A stretch of 35,741 bases of DNA. Origin: UBA3775 sp964572955. GTDB lineage: Bacteria > Bacillota > Clostridia > Lachnospirales > Lachnospiraceae. Each line of letters begins with the position of its first letter. Position 1 is the stretch's first letter. The position numbers were made by a program, and so were the translations under genes. Shown one piece after another: positions 28,165-35,741 of the stretch. The notes below the pieces were generated by a model, which searched no databases, had not been told where the DNA came from, and saw only the letters and a program-made list of their open reading frames with translations. Location: NCBI GenBank assembly GCA_964572955.1, contig CAZNGY010000017.1, positions 1 to 35,741 of the forward strand, read 5' to 3'.

Positions 28165-28830
28165 CTATATTTCCTTTTTTTCCACTATCATTGCCATTAC
28201 TCTTGCAAATAAAATCCCCACCAGTGTGGAAAAAACCGTCGCCACCAGTCCTGCACCCACAAATGCTGCCGGATTAACACTTCCGTAACGGCTTCTGTAT
28301 GCAATAATATTAACCGGTATCAGTTGGAGTGAAGAAATATTAATTATCAAAAAAGTGCACATGGAAGTACTTGCGCAATCCGGACTTAAATGCCTTCTTA
28401 ATCTCGCACCGGGTTCCCTGCCATTTCTTTTCAATTCCTCAAGCTTTCTTCCGCAATCCGCCTCATGAATCTTCTTCAGTTCCTGCATTGCCATCAGACC
28501 ACTCGGAGTTGCCGCCCAGCCAAGTCCCAGCATGTTTGCAACCATGTTTACGGAAATATATTCTGCTGCCTTTGAATCCTTTTCAACATCCGGATACAGA
28601 TACGCTACCGGGCCGGATAATAAACGGTTCAGCTTCTTTACTATGCCGCACCCCTCTGCAACTTCCATAAAGCCGCTCCACATCGCAATTATCCCCATCA
28701 TTCCTATAACAAGCTGAATTGCCTCTGTCGCACTGTCAATAACTCCGGTTCCGAGTTCATCGACATTACCCGACAAAATGCCGAATATGACACCTATTAT
28801 TATCATTCCTTCCCACAAGTAGTTGATCAT
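28165..28830 (-). CDS. spmA: Spore maturation protein A-like membrane protein
   Basis: Polytopic membrane protein of the SpmA/nucleoside-recognition (Gate) family, linked in Bacillus to spore core dehydration. The 221-residue product opens MINYLWEGMIIIGVIFGILSG and contains GMMGIIAMWSGFMEVAE, ISVNMVANMLGLGWAATPSGL and the SpmA signature STSMCTFLIINISSLQLIPVNIIAYR. The cytosolic loop before that signature (about 155-185) is longer than usual and very basic. The ATG at 28830 has GGAG 9 nt upstream; the frame extends to 28944 but with polar residues atypical of SpmA. No spmB follows; the next gene is the MerR regulator. Confidence 0.87.
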   Translation of the reverse strand: MINYLWEGMIIIGVIFGILSGNVDELGTGVIDSATEAIQLVIGMMGIIAMWSGFMEVAEGCGIVKKLNRLLSGPVAYLYPDVEKDSKAAEYISVNMVANMLGLGWAATPSGLMAMQELKKIHEADCGRKLEELKRNGREPGARLRRHLSPDCASTSMCTFLIINISSLQLIPVNIIAYRSRYGSVNPAAFVGAGLVATVFSTLVGILFARVMAMIVEKKEI

Positions 28831-29177
28831 CTTACCGTTCTCCGGAAATTCTCTTATAAATTTTATGTATATATGTTTTTTATATGAGCATTTTACGTAT
28901 TTATTTAGCCAAACCCTAATCCAGCCCCAAGTTGGAAAATCCAATACCTGCTGCGTGTTGTTTTTGCAAAAGGAAGAAAATTTCCGGATAAATCGGAGAA
29001 GATGACTTTTTTGAATTTATTGTCAGCAGGAAGTAGTATATAGGCAGCATGCACGGTTTATTAACATACACTTGACATTAGTTTAATTAGTATGATAATG
29101 TCAAAAGGGTTATAGAAGACTTAAATTTTTCTAGGTAACCCCGATACTAAAAAACACCGATACAGACGGAGGCTGAT
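28831..29177. other. Divergent intergenic region between spmA and HD hydrolase
   Basis: About 350 nt without a convincing gene. The spmA side is A/T-rich with several CATATAAA-like boxes but no clean sigma-A promoter on the minus strand. A small palindrome TTGGA-AAA-TCCAA lies at 28932-28944. The other half holds the HD gene promoter/operator (29072-29104) and a leader hairpin: GGGTTATAGAA (29107-29117) pairs with TTCTA-GG-TAACCC (29129-29141). Confidence 0.6.
29072..29104 (+). promoter_or_regulatory. HD hydrolase promoter bracketed by a perfect inverted repeat
   Basis: TTGACA (29072-29077), 16 bp, GATAAT (29094-29099) form a strong promoter. The same stretch is an inverted repeat: TTGACATTA (29072-29080) and TAATGTCAA (29096-29104), nine perfect pairs around 15 nt. 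One arm covers the -35 and the other overlaps the -10, as expected of an operator. Confidence 0.7.
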
Positions 29178-29870
29178 ATGTTTGAAGATTTAACTCTTAA
29201 TCCAAAAGGGGACTGCTCAAAATGGGAGCTTCACGACAGGATTTTCTCAGAAGACAATATGTATGAATTTGTAGTAAAAACAGCCTCTGAAAAAAATCTG
29301 ACTGAGACTCTCAGGGCCCTGCCCATTATGAAAATGTATCACAAAGGCCAGACCCGAAAAGGACGTGAACACATTCCATTCATCAATCATCCTCTTCTTA
29401 TGGCATCGCATGCTCTCTCTTTAGGTTTTGAAGAAGATAATCTTATTACTGCAATTCTTCTTCATGACGTATGTGAAGACTGCGGCATTGAACCGGAAGA
29501 ACTCCCTTTTAATGAAGAAATCCGCAAAGCCGTTGCACTCGTTACTTTTAAGAGAAACCCCGGCGAAAACAACCGTGAAGCCCACGACCGATATTATTCG
29601 GGTATTTCAGAAAACCGCCTTGCAACAATCACAAAAATAATAGACCGCTGCAATAACATCTCTTCGATGGCAACGGCCTTTGATAAAAAACATATTCTTT
29701 CTTATATTGAAGAGACTGAACACTATGTTCTTCCTCTTATTGCAAAACTCAAAACTTACTTTGACGGGCAGTATGCAGACCGGGCATTTTTAATCCAATA
29801 TCACATGCTCAGTGTAATTGAAAGTGAAAAGCATATTCTCCTTGCTCAATTATCCAAGAGCATTGAATAG
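29178..29870 (+). CDS. Stand-alone HD-domain phosphohydrolase of RelA/SpoT type
   Basis: A 230-residue HD protein resembling the hydrolase half of RSH enzymes, which removes the 3' pyrophosphate of (p)ppGpp. Visible motifs are MYHKGQTRKGREHIPFINHPL (H55, H71), ITAILLHDVCEDCG (H96-D97, E100-D101) and ITKIIDRCNNISSM (D156). No synthetase, TGS or ACT domain is present. This suggests a small alarmone hydrolase or a related nucleotide hydrolase; the substrate is inferred. GGAGG is 5 nt before the ATG. It has a strong, possibly operator-controlled promoter. Its 3' end overlaps the converging rsmI by 25 nt. Confidence 0.83.
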   Translation: MFEDLTLNPKGDCSKWELHDRIFSEDNMYEFVVKTASEKNLTETLRALPIMKMYHKGQTRKGREHIPFINHPLLMASHALSLGFEEDNLITAILLHDVCEDCGIEPEELPFNEEIRKAVALVTFKRNPGENNREAHDRYYSGISENRLATITKIIDRCNNISSMATAFDKKHILSYIEETEHYVLPLIAKLKTYFDGQYADRAFLIQYHMLSVIESEKHILLAQLSKSIE

Positions 29871-30688
29871 ATTTCTCTTTTCCCGACTCCTCTGTCGGCC
29901 GCAACTGCTTTCATTGCTGACTTTTTGTCCATACCCTTATCGGTATATATCTTCATGTGCTCATTTATATCCATTTCATTCCAGGACAATATTTCTTCCT
30001 GTCTGATATCTTTATGACTTTTTCCCTCTATTACGAGCACATACTCACCTCTCGGCTCATTCTCTCCATAGAATTCCACCGCTCCGCTAAGACTTGTCCT
30101 TAAAACATTCTCATGTTTCTTTGTAAGCTCCTTTACAACCGAAACCTGTCTGTCGCCAAGAGCATCCAGTAATTGTGAGAGGGTTTTAAGCAAATGATGA
30201 GGGGCCTCATAAATTATAATTGTCCTTGTTTCGTTTTTCAGCTCTTCAAGTATGGCATTCCTCTTTTTTTTGTCAGCCGGAAGAAATGCTTCAAAAGCAA
30301 AACGTCTTGTCTGACGACCTGAAACCGCAAGTGCGGATACACAGGCACATGCTCCCGGAACTACAGTAACATTCACACCTGCAACATGTGCCATTGCCAC
30401 AAGTTCCTCTCCCGGATCAGATATTCCCGGCATTCCCGCATCAGTAATCAGTGCAACATTTTTTCCCTGCTGTATTAATGCAATAAGCTCCCCTGCCTTT
30501 TCTATCTTGTTGTATTCATGATAGCTTGTCATCGGAGTTTTTATTTCAAAATGATTGAGCAGTTTTATTGAATTTCTTGTGTCCTCGGCAGCTATAAGAT
30601 CCGCTTCCGACAATATTCTAACTGCTCTGTAAGTCATGTCCTCAAGATTTCCGATAGGCGTTGCCACCAGATATAATGTTCCAAACAT
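29846..30688 (-). CDS. rsmI: 16S rRNA (cytidine-1402-2'-O)-methyltransferase
   Basis: Methylates the 2'-OH of C1402 in 16S rRNA at the decoding centre. The 280-residue protein has the tetrapyrrole-methylase-type fold with GTLYLVATPIGNLEDMTYRA, LIAAEDTRNSIKLL, the SAM-binding ALITDAGMPGISDPG and VVPGACACVSALAVSG. GAGGA is 7 nt before the ATG. It follows the trmN6-like gene by 13 nt, the same order as Bacillus yabB-(yazA)-rsmI, though no GIY-YIG gene (yazA) lies between them. The stop codon lies within the converging HD gene. Confidence 0.95.
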   Translation of the reverse strand: MFGTLYLVATPIGNLEDMTYRAVRILSEADLIAAEDTRNSIKLLNHFEIKTPMTSYHEYNKIEKAGELIALIQQGKNVALITDAGMPGISDPGEELVAMAHVAGVNVTVVPGACACVSALAVSGRQTRRFAFEAFLPADKKKRNAILEELKNETRTIIIYEAPHHLLKTLSQLLDALGDRQVSVVKELTKKHENVLRTSLSGAVEFYGENEPRGEYVLVIEGKSHKDIRQEEILSWNEMDINEHMKIYTDKGMDKKSAMKAVAADRGVGKREIYSMLLDN

Positions 30689-30701
30689 TTTTAAATCCTC
30701 A

Positions 30702-31445
30702 CTAATATCCGTAAATGTCCCTTATATAGTCATTATAAACTCCAGGTTCTTTAAAAACTATTATCGGTGCAGTAACCTTAAGCTCACGTCCTCCGTTTTT
30801 CACGGCTTCAATCAGGACCATGTTAGGTTCCCTGTCAGCAAACGGATGAACCATTGTCATCGTTTTAGGTTCCAGTCTGCATTCAATAAGTTCGGAAAAA
30901 ATATCAGCCAGCCTGTAAGGTCTGTGAACCATGTAAAACCGGCCGCCCGTTTTAAGTACTGCAGCCGCCGCACTGCATACATCCCTTACCGTGCAAAGAA
31001 CCTCATGCCTTGCAATTGCCTTAACACTGTCAGGGTTCTTCAGTCCGCTGCCACACTGCATATAAGGCGGATTACATGTCACGACATCAAAACTTCCCTT
31101 TTTATAATATTCATCAATCAGCTTAACATCACCATTAACAATATCTATCTTTTCTTCCAGCCCGTTTGCCAGCACGCTGCGGTGTGCCATATCGGCACTT
31201 TCCTTTTGAATTTCCAGTCCGCTTATATGCGCCGCCTCCGTTTTTGCCGAAAGAAGCAAAGGAATTATTCCCGTTCCCGTACACATATCAAGAACCTTCT
31301 CATTCCTTTTCACCTTTGCAAACCCGGACAAAAGTACTGCATCCATTCCGAAACAAAACTTTTCCGGATCCTGTATTATATAAAGCCCGTTGCGTTCAAG
31401 ATCATCAAACCTTTCGCCGGGCTTTAAGAAACTGCCATCAGCCAT
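30702..31445 (-). CDS. tRNA1(Val) (adenine-37-N6)-methyltransferase-like protein (YabB/TrmN6)
   Basis: SAM-dependent methyltransferase expected to modify A37 in tRNA. The 247-residue protein has the SAM motif VLDMCTGTGIIPLLLS (51-66), the acidic loop GLEIQKES (76-83) and the amino-methyltransferase motif NPPY (125-128) in FDVVTCNPPYMQ. A C-terminal segment MTMVHPFADREPNMVLIEAVKNGG fits the family. GAGG is 8 nt before the ATG. It is three bases after ricT and 13 before rsmI, so these are surely one operon. The RNA target is inferred from E. coli YfiC/TrmN. Confidence 0.9.
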   Translation of the reverse strand: MADGSFLKPGERFDDLERNGLYIIQDPEKFCFGMDAVLLSGFAKVKRNEKVLDMCTGTGIIPLLLSAKTEAAHISGLEIQKESADMAHRSVLANGLEEKIDIVNGDVKLIDEYYKKGSFDVVTCNPPYMQCGSGLKNPDSVKAIARHEVLCTVRDVCSAAAAVLKTGGRFYMVHRPYRLADIFSELIECRLEPKTMTMVHPFADREPNMVLIEAVKNGGRELKVTAPIIVFKEPGVYNDYIRDIYGY

Positions 31446-31448
31446 ATA

Positions 31449-32360
31449 TCAATCCTCAATATGTCTTCCGTCATGCTTTTCAAGTGCTTCAAGCTTCCTC
31501 ACTTCCGAATCATCCTCTTTCTTAAAACGGTGTTTTCTAGGCTTGAATTTTAAATCTGATGCATTAAATTCCTTATACTCCTTCAAATCAAGATCCTGAT
31601 TTTCCTCATGTACCAGAACCTTTACCGTCTGTTTAAGAACCGAAACACTTACAACCTCTCCTTTTTCTCCCGTACTTGCAGTGACAAAATCTCCTACAGA
31701 CGGAAGCTTGGAATTAAGATATTCATATGCATCCTCTTCATTTTTAAGACAACACATAAGTCTTCCGCAGTTTCCGCTGATTTTCGTAGGATTAAGACTT
31801 AAGTTCTGTTCTTTTGCCATCTTAACGGAAACCGGGATAAACTCACTGAGGTAACTCTTGCAGCATACTTCACGTCCGCATATTCCAAGTCCTCCGAGAA
31901 GCTTGGTCTCGTCTCTTACACCAATCTGACGCAATTCAATTCTCATTCTGAAAATTGATGCCAGATCCTTTACAAGCTCTCTGAAATCCACTCTTCCGTC
32001 AGCAGTAAAATAAAAAAGAACTTTATTTCTGTCAAAAGTATATTCACAGTCTACCACCTTCATTATAAGCCCATGCTTCTGGCATCTCTCACGGCATATG
32101 GCAATTGCCTCCTTTTCCTTTACGGAATTCTCTCTGTAAATAACATCATCCTCCGGTGTTGCCGGTCTGATGATTTCCTTAAGAGGTGATACAATTTCTG
32201 ATTCCGAAACTTCTTTTGGTCCGAGAATCACAAAGCCGTATTCCACTCCTCTGACGGTTTCAACAATAACGTTCTCTCCTGTTTCGACATCATATTTGCC
32301 CGGACTGAAAAAATATATTTTCCCATTACGTCTGAATCTGACTCCTATAATAGTAACCAT
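31449..32360 (-). CDS. ricT: PSP1-domain protein RicT (YaaT)
   Basis: Part of the RicA-RicF-RicT complex that in Bacillus binds [4Fe-4S] clusters, assists RNase Y and supports sporulation. The 303-residue product has a PSP1 domain with the cysteine clusters GICGREVCCKSYL and SGNCGRLMCCLKNEEDAY, and the FYFTADGRVDFRELVKDLA segment. The ATG at 32360 has GGAGG 5 nt upstream; the frame extends to a TTG at 32372 that overlaps the ribosome site. It follows holB, as in Bacillus (holB-yaaT). The C-terminus is a charged tail. Confidence 0.95.
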   Translation of the reverse strand: MVTIIGVRFRRNGKIYFFSPGKYDVETGENVIVETVRGVEYGFVILGPKEVSESEIVSPLKEIIRPATPEDDVIYRENSVKEKEAIAICRERCQKHGLIMKVVDCEYTFDRNKVLFYFTADGRVDFRELVKDLASIFRMRIELRQIGVRDETKLLGGLGICGREVCCKSYLSEFIPVSVKMAKEQNLSLNPTKISGNCGRLMCCLKNEEDAYEYLNSKLPSVGDFVTASTGEKGEVVSVSVLKQTVKVLVHEENQDLDLKEYKEFNASDLKFKPRKHRFKKEDDSEVRKLEALEKHDGRHIED

Positions 32361-32424
32361 CTGTTCCTCCAATTTCCGTATAAAGTCATCGTTTCATTCC
32401 GAATTCATCCGACATAACGGTCGT

Positions 32425-33405
32425 CTAAAATCTCATAAGAAACATTTCAAGACTCATTTCTGCATTAACATTATATTTTAATCTGTTTCTAAGTTCCTCA
32501 CCTGCCGTAAGCAGCTCACCCAGTTTTCTGTCACTTACGGTTTCTGCCTGAAACTGTAGTGTTTTGATTTCTTCCCTGAGCATACATCTTCCGGTGTTAC
32601 CGGTTGATTTTATATATAAAACATCCCTGAGCCATACCTGAAGCATTCTCAGGAAAAACTCCAAATCTTCTTTGTTTTTGGCGAGTGTAGAAGCCGCCTC
32701 TACCATCTTTGCCGTGTCTTTTTTTCCGATCCTTCTAAGAATTTTAAGACTCATTTCCCTTCTTTCGTTAAACTCCTCGAGATTTACCCATTTAAGTGCC
32801 AGACCGGGATTCCCTCCGGCGCACACCGCAGCCGCACGAGCCTGATAATCCGGAACTCCTGCCTCTTTTATGAGAAATTCCGTTACCTCATCCCTGTCTG
32901 CCGGCATAAAAGCAAGATTAACGGTTCTTGAAAGAATTGTCTCCAAAAACATATTTATATTGTTACTCAGCAATATGATTATTCCGTATGACGGCGGTTC
33001 TTCAAGTGTTTTAAGAAGTGCATTCTGTGCTGCTTCTCTCATTTTCTCAGCCTCGTCAACTATAAAAACACGGTACCTGCTGCTGTATGGTTTTATCTGA
33101 ATTTCGCTTATAAGCTGTTCCCTTATATCGTCAACGCTTATTACGGTTTTTTCATGAGTCACCTTAAAAAAATCCGGATGATTACCGCTTTTCATCTGAA
33201 GACACGACCTGCATATTCCACATGGTTCTCCGTTGCGGCTGTTTTCGCACAAAAGCCCCATTGCAAAAACCTCTGCCGTTGTCCTTTTTCCGCATCCGTC
33301 ATCTCCGTGAAACACATATGCATGTGACGGTCTGTCCTTTTCAACCGCAGTTTTAAGGTGATTTATTACTCTTTTGTTACCAACTATCTCAGAAAACTGT
33401 TTCAA
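32425..33405 (-). CDS. holB: DNA polymerase III delta' subunit
   Basis: Clamp-loader subunit. The 326-residue protein has the P-loop-like FHGDDGCGKRTTAE, four zinc cysteines (C53, C62, C65, C68), RVFIVDEAEKMREAAQNALLKTLEEPP and an SRT motif in place of SRC (ILSRTVNLAF). The start is TTG at 33405 with AGGAG 6-7 nt upstream; the next ATG would delete the P-loop. It precedes ricT by 64 nt, conserved with Bacillus. Confidence 0.93.
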   Translation of the reverse strand: MKQFSEIVGNKRVINHLKTAVEKDRPSHAYVFHGDDGCGKRTTAEVFAMGLLCENSRNGEPCGICRSCLQMKSGNHPDFFKVTHEKTVISVDDIREQLISEIQIKPYSSRYRVFIVDEAEKMREAAQNALLKTLEEPPSYGIIILLSNNINMFLETILSRTVNLAFMPADRDEVTEFLIKEAGVPDYQARAAAVCAGGNPGLALKWVNLEEFNERREMSLKILRRIGKKDTAKMVEAASTLAKNKEDLEFFLRMLQVWLRDVLYIKSTGNTGRCMLREEIKTLQFQAETVSDRKLGELLTAGEELRNRLKYNVNAEMSLEMFLMRF

Positions 33406-33473
33406 TTCTCACTCCTAACCGGAACCCCGGTCTTTCGTTGTTAATCAGATAATATTTTCTGTTCTGACACGGG

Positions 33474-34097
33474 TTATCTGCCGACGCCTTCAGACTCCGA
33501 ATTCATTTCACATCTTATATAATTAACAACCTCTTCCACACACGTTTCAAAGTCATCATTTATAAATCGTCCAGTTATTCCCTGCTTTTTTAGTCTTTCC
33601 TCTGCAAAATCCTCTTCATCCGCAAGATATCTCCTGCACAACTCCGAACATGACGGTTTTATCTGCTTTGCTTCTCTATTTAAGGCCCTTTGCAGCCTCT
33701 GCACATCATCAACCTCAATATAAATCGGTCTGAGTTTTTCCGGTCCGTAATATTCTCTGAATCCGTCCAAAGCATCCGGCGTGACTATTATTATGCTGCT
33801 CTTTCCGTCAGATGAAATGTCAATCTGACCATCATCACAATTAAAATAAAACCAATCACCGAACACCGTATGATAACATCTTTTTTCTATGATGCTTCCG
33901 TTTTTTTCAAGCTCATTCATCCGGTCCATATCTACAAAATGATATTCAACGCCATCTTTTTCAGATTCTCTCCGGGGTCTTGTTGTATATGACACAACCG
34001 GCTTTATAATATCTTCTCCCAAACGATTTATCACGGCTTTGTATATGTGATCTTTGCCTGTTGCACTCTTTCCCATGATAAGGAAAAGTTTACCCAC
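33474..34097 (-). CDS. Guanylate kinase-like protein
   Basis: A 207-residue P-loop kinase of the guanylate kinase family: LFLIMGKSATGKDHIYK (P-loop 9-16, with GKD where most GMP kinases have GKG or GKS), SYTTRPRRESEKDGVEYHFVD (the GMP-binding region), and IIVTPDALDGFREYYGPEKLRPIYIEV. The start is GTG at 34097, with GGAGG 5 nt upstream, overlapping the decarboxylase stop by 8 nt. It sits where Bacillus has tmk, between an Orn/Lys/Arg decarboxylase and holB. It may be the main GMP kinase or a divergent paralog with another role; the sequence alone does not decide. Confidence 0.85.
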   Translation of the reverse strand: MGKLFLIMGKSATGKDHIYKAVINRLGEDIIKPVVSYTTRPRRESEKDGVEYHFVDMDRMNELEKNGSIIEKRCYHTVFGDWFYFNCDDGQIDISSDGKSSIIIVTPDALDGFREYYGPEKLRPIYIEVDDVQRLQRALNREAKQIKPSCSELCRRYLADEEDFAEERLKKQGITGRFINDDFETCVEEVVNYIRCEMNSESEGVGR

Positions 34098-35508
34098 GAT
34101 TACCTCCCGCTTCCGTTTTCAGCACGGAAATACTGCCGTCATGCAGTCCATACACCGCTCTGCCGTTATAAACGGAAGTCCTGATTATTTTAGTTACTTC
34201 TTCATTTATGTATTCTCCCGGCATTAAAACAGGTATTCCGGGCGGATAAACAATTACCGGCTCTGCCGCTATAAAACGACGGTTTTCTGAAAGTTCATCC
34301 AATGAAACACGCTCTGTATCCGTTTCCATTGCCTCATACGGAAGCACGGCCTGTTCAGGAAGCTCCGCACAATAAGACCTGCCAGAATCTGTACAGATTC
34401 TCCCGGCAGCCTCTTTTTTCAGATGGATAAGTGCCGATTCAACTCTTTTGAAACAGTCATCGTCGTCACAGACTGACGTCATCATCAGGCAGTAATCATC
34501 TCTGCACATCTCTGAAATCAGTCCGCAGTCTTTTGTAAGTATATCATAAATTTCAATACCTGTCATTGCCAACTTTTCGCTTTTTATCACCAGTTTACCC
34601 GGGTCACGAACCGTTTTCCCATCTGCATCCGCATACCCCTCCAATATATCGGCTGCAGGCGATTTATAAAGCTTTTCAAGTCTGTCTTTATATGCTCCGA
34701 AAAGCTCCTTTTTATTTTCATCAGTATATATTATACTCTCCTCAACCGATGAAATAAGCAGATACGACGGAGAACTTGTCTCATATATATCAAGAGCCGA
34801 CAAAAAAGCCTCTCTTTTTACCGCACCCGAATTCCTGTGCAGTATAGCTGTCTGCGTCAACGCCGGGAGAGTTTTATGAAGACTCTGTATTACAATATCC
34901 GCACCGCCTTTCAGAGCCGATTTACCAAAGAATGATTCATATCCGGCAGCAGCAGCAAATGGAAAATGTGCCCCATGGGCTTCATCAACAATAAGCATTA
35001 CTCCCCGTTTATGACATACACCTGAAATCAACTCCGTGTTTGATATAACTCCCTCATACGTCGGAGAAGTTATAATCACGGCAGCAATATCTTTATTATC
35101 CGATAAACATTTTTCTACCGATTCCGGCGTGATGCTGCCATTTTCCGGAAGTATGTATACAGGTTTCAGCCTCCTTAGGGCAATTGCATTGCACACACTC
35201 ATGTGACAGTTTCTTCCGATTGCAACCTTTGCTCCCGGCTTAACTGCCGCATGAACAGCCGCAAGTATCCCAACTGTTGATCCGTTCACCAAATAAAATG
35301 AATCAAGCGTTCCATATATTTTTGCGGCATACTCCTGACTCTCTTTTAAAATTTCCTCCGGATGATGAAGATTATCAAATCCTGGAATTTCTGTTATGTC
35401 CATTTCATATCCCGGTGTCAGACAGACTCTTCTTTTGTGTCCCGGCATATGCATCGGATAATTGTCATCCATGCAGTACCTTTTCAATTTTTCTGATATA
35501 CGTTCCAT
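34090..35508 (-). CDS. Orn/Lys/Arg decarboxylase family protein (PLP-dependent)
   Basis: Fold-type I PLP enzyme of the family including Bacillus SpeA and YaaO. The 472-residue protein has MHMPGHKRR, FYLVNGSTVGILAAVHAAV, the PLP-aspartate motif IVDEAHGAHFP (D175) and the Schiff-base lysine in QSLHKTLPALTQTA (K212). A C-terminal domain contains VIVYPPGIPVLMPGE. Likely products are a polyamine precursor such as agmatine or cadaverine, but substrate cannot be assigned. AAAGGAAAG precedes the ATG. It lies at the yaaO position of the conserved yaaO-tmk-holB block. Confidence 0.9.
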   Translation of the reverse strand: MERISEKLKRYCMDDNYPMHMPGHKRRVCLTPGYEMDITEIPGFDNLHHPEEILKESQEYAAKIYGTLDSFYLVNGSTVGILAAVHAAVKPGAKVAIGRNCHMSVCNAIALRRLKPVYILPENGSITPESVEKCLSDNKDIAAVIITSPTYEGVISNTELISGVCHKRGVMLIVDEAHGAHFPFAAAAGYESFFGKSALKGGADIVIQSLHKTLPALTQTAILHRNSGAVKREAFLSALDIYETSSPSYLLISSVEESIIYTDENKKELFGAYKDRLEKLYKSPAADILEGYADADGKTVRDPGKLVIKSEKLAMTGIEIYDILTKDCGLISEMCRDDYCLMMTSVCDDDDCFKRVESALIHLKKEAAGRICTDSGRSYCAELPEQAVLPYEAMETDTERVSLDELSENRRFIAAEPVIVYPPGIPVLMPGEYINEEVTKIIRTSVYNGRAVYGLHDGSISVLKTEAGGNRG

Positions 35509-35638
35509 AACTTTCCTTTCTTTGATTTTTATCCGGACTTCGTTTCAGTTAGTGTCCTTTTCTTTCATCAGCTCTGTATACAAAAAGCGATGGTCAGAAT
35601 GCCTGCTGTTTTGTAAAAATCAAATTTTCCCGTAAAGC

Positions 35639-35662
35639 AAAAAAAAGACCTTTCCCAAGGCC
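35639..35662 (-). terminator. Intrinsic terminator after tRNA-Lys
   Basis: On the minus strand GGCCTT and AAGGTC (35662-35647) pair around GGGA and are followed by eight T (35646-35639). It lies 25 nt past the tRNA 3' end. Confidence 0.8.
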
Positions 35663-35687
35663 TGACGCCTCAAAAAAGATCCTTAGA

Positions 35688-35741
35688 TGCACCGCCAGGG
35701 GCTCGAACCCTGGACACCCTGATTAAGAGTCAGGTGCTCTA
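35688..35741 (-). tRNA. tRNA-Lys (anticodon CUU), 5' part beyond window
   Basis: The minus strand holds the 3' portion of a tRNA. The anticodon stem CCTGA/TCAGG encloses the loop CTCTTAA (anticodon CTT). The T arm has stem CAGGG/CCCTG with loop TTCGAGC. The acceptor 3' strand is GCGGTGC with discriminator A at 35688. CCA is not encoded. The D arm and the acceptor 5' strand lie outside the window. Confidence 0.93.

Noticed and set aside
28879..28907. Sigma-E-like boxes before spmA
   Set aside because: A CATATAAA box is present but the -35 element and spacing are poor in an A/T-rich stretch where such matches arise by chance.
29871..29930. Terminator for the HD hydrolase gene within rsmI
   Set aside because: A 5-bp CCGAC/GTCGG hairpin is present but no U-run follows.
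30636..31427. 263-codon plus-strand frame over the trmN6-like gene
   Set aside because: Antisense shadow of a methyltransferase with SAM and NPPY motifs; no family resemblance.
1..35741. CRISPR arrays, insertion sequences, prophage or defence islands
   Set aside because: No regularly spaced repeats, transposase, integrase or phage genes were found on either strand.

Overview
The window looks like a chromosomal core segment from an anaerobic, endospore-forming Firmicute, most probably a member of the Lachnospiraceae. The reasons are moderate-to-low GC, strong Shine-Dalgarno sites, sporulation genes (spoIIR, a SPOCS/LysM coat-type protein, spmA, a SpoIIQ-like protein), and a block with the Bacillus yaaO-tmk-...-holB-yaaT-yabB-rsmI gene order. 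No phage, IS element, CRISPR array or plasmid module is visible. Species cannot be fixed from the sequence alone.

Layout. 1-3372: rpsF-ssb-rpsR (minus strand, rpsR cut by the window edge), a DUF951 protein, a SpoIIQ-like membrane protein with a degraded M23 site, a DUF1934 protein on the plus strand, and an unrecognised membrane-anchored protein. 3477-7071: a minus-strand envelope/isoprenoid cluster (plsC-like, murI, ddl, ispE). 7272-10163: a plus-strand sporulation cluster (spoIIR, SPOCS-LysM protein, PrcB-like lipoprotein). 10307-11200: a DUF3795 remnant and a cytidylate-kinase-like protein. 11328-17783: the F1Fo ATP synthase operon atpB-E-F-(delta/alpha)-G-D-C, followed upstream by an orphan solute-binding lipoprotein. 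19349-22388: a copper-resistance operon (csoR-copA) behind a textbook CsoR operator. 22463-26359: a mutarotase-like gene, a YcxB-like protein, araD and a D-Ala-D-Ala carboxypeptidase. 26360-28830: a tandem MerR regulator and spmA. 29178-29870: a stand-alone RSH-type HD hydrolase. 29846-35508: the rsmI, trmN6-like, ricT, holB, guanylate-kinase-like and Orn/Lys/Arg decarboxylase block. 35688-35741: the 3' part of a tRNA-Lys(CUU) gene with its terminator.

Most unusual points. (1) The ATP synthase operon has no separate atpH. Instead, the first ~95 residues of the 603-residue alpha subunit read as the C-terminal domain of the delta subunit, and the helical N-terminal domain of delta is absent. 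The same operon has a c subunit with a signal peptide and an acidic linker. (2) CopA ends in a second heavy-metal-binding domain that has its own Shine-Dalgarno and ATG in frame, so one gene may make both the pump and a free CopZ-like chaperone. (3) A 574-residue regulator carries two MerR DNA-binding domains and two effector-like domains in one chain. (4) The HD hydrolase promoter is bracketed by a perfect 9-bp inverted repeat.

Several plus-strand genes that converge on minus-strand genes appear to end at intrinsic terminators lying inside the coding sequence of the opposite gene.
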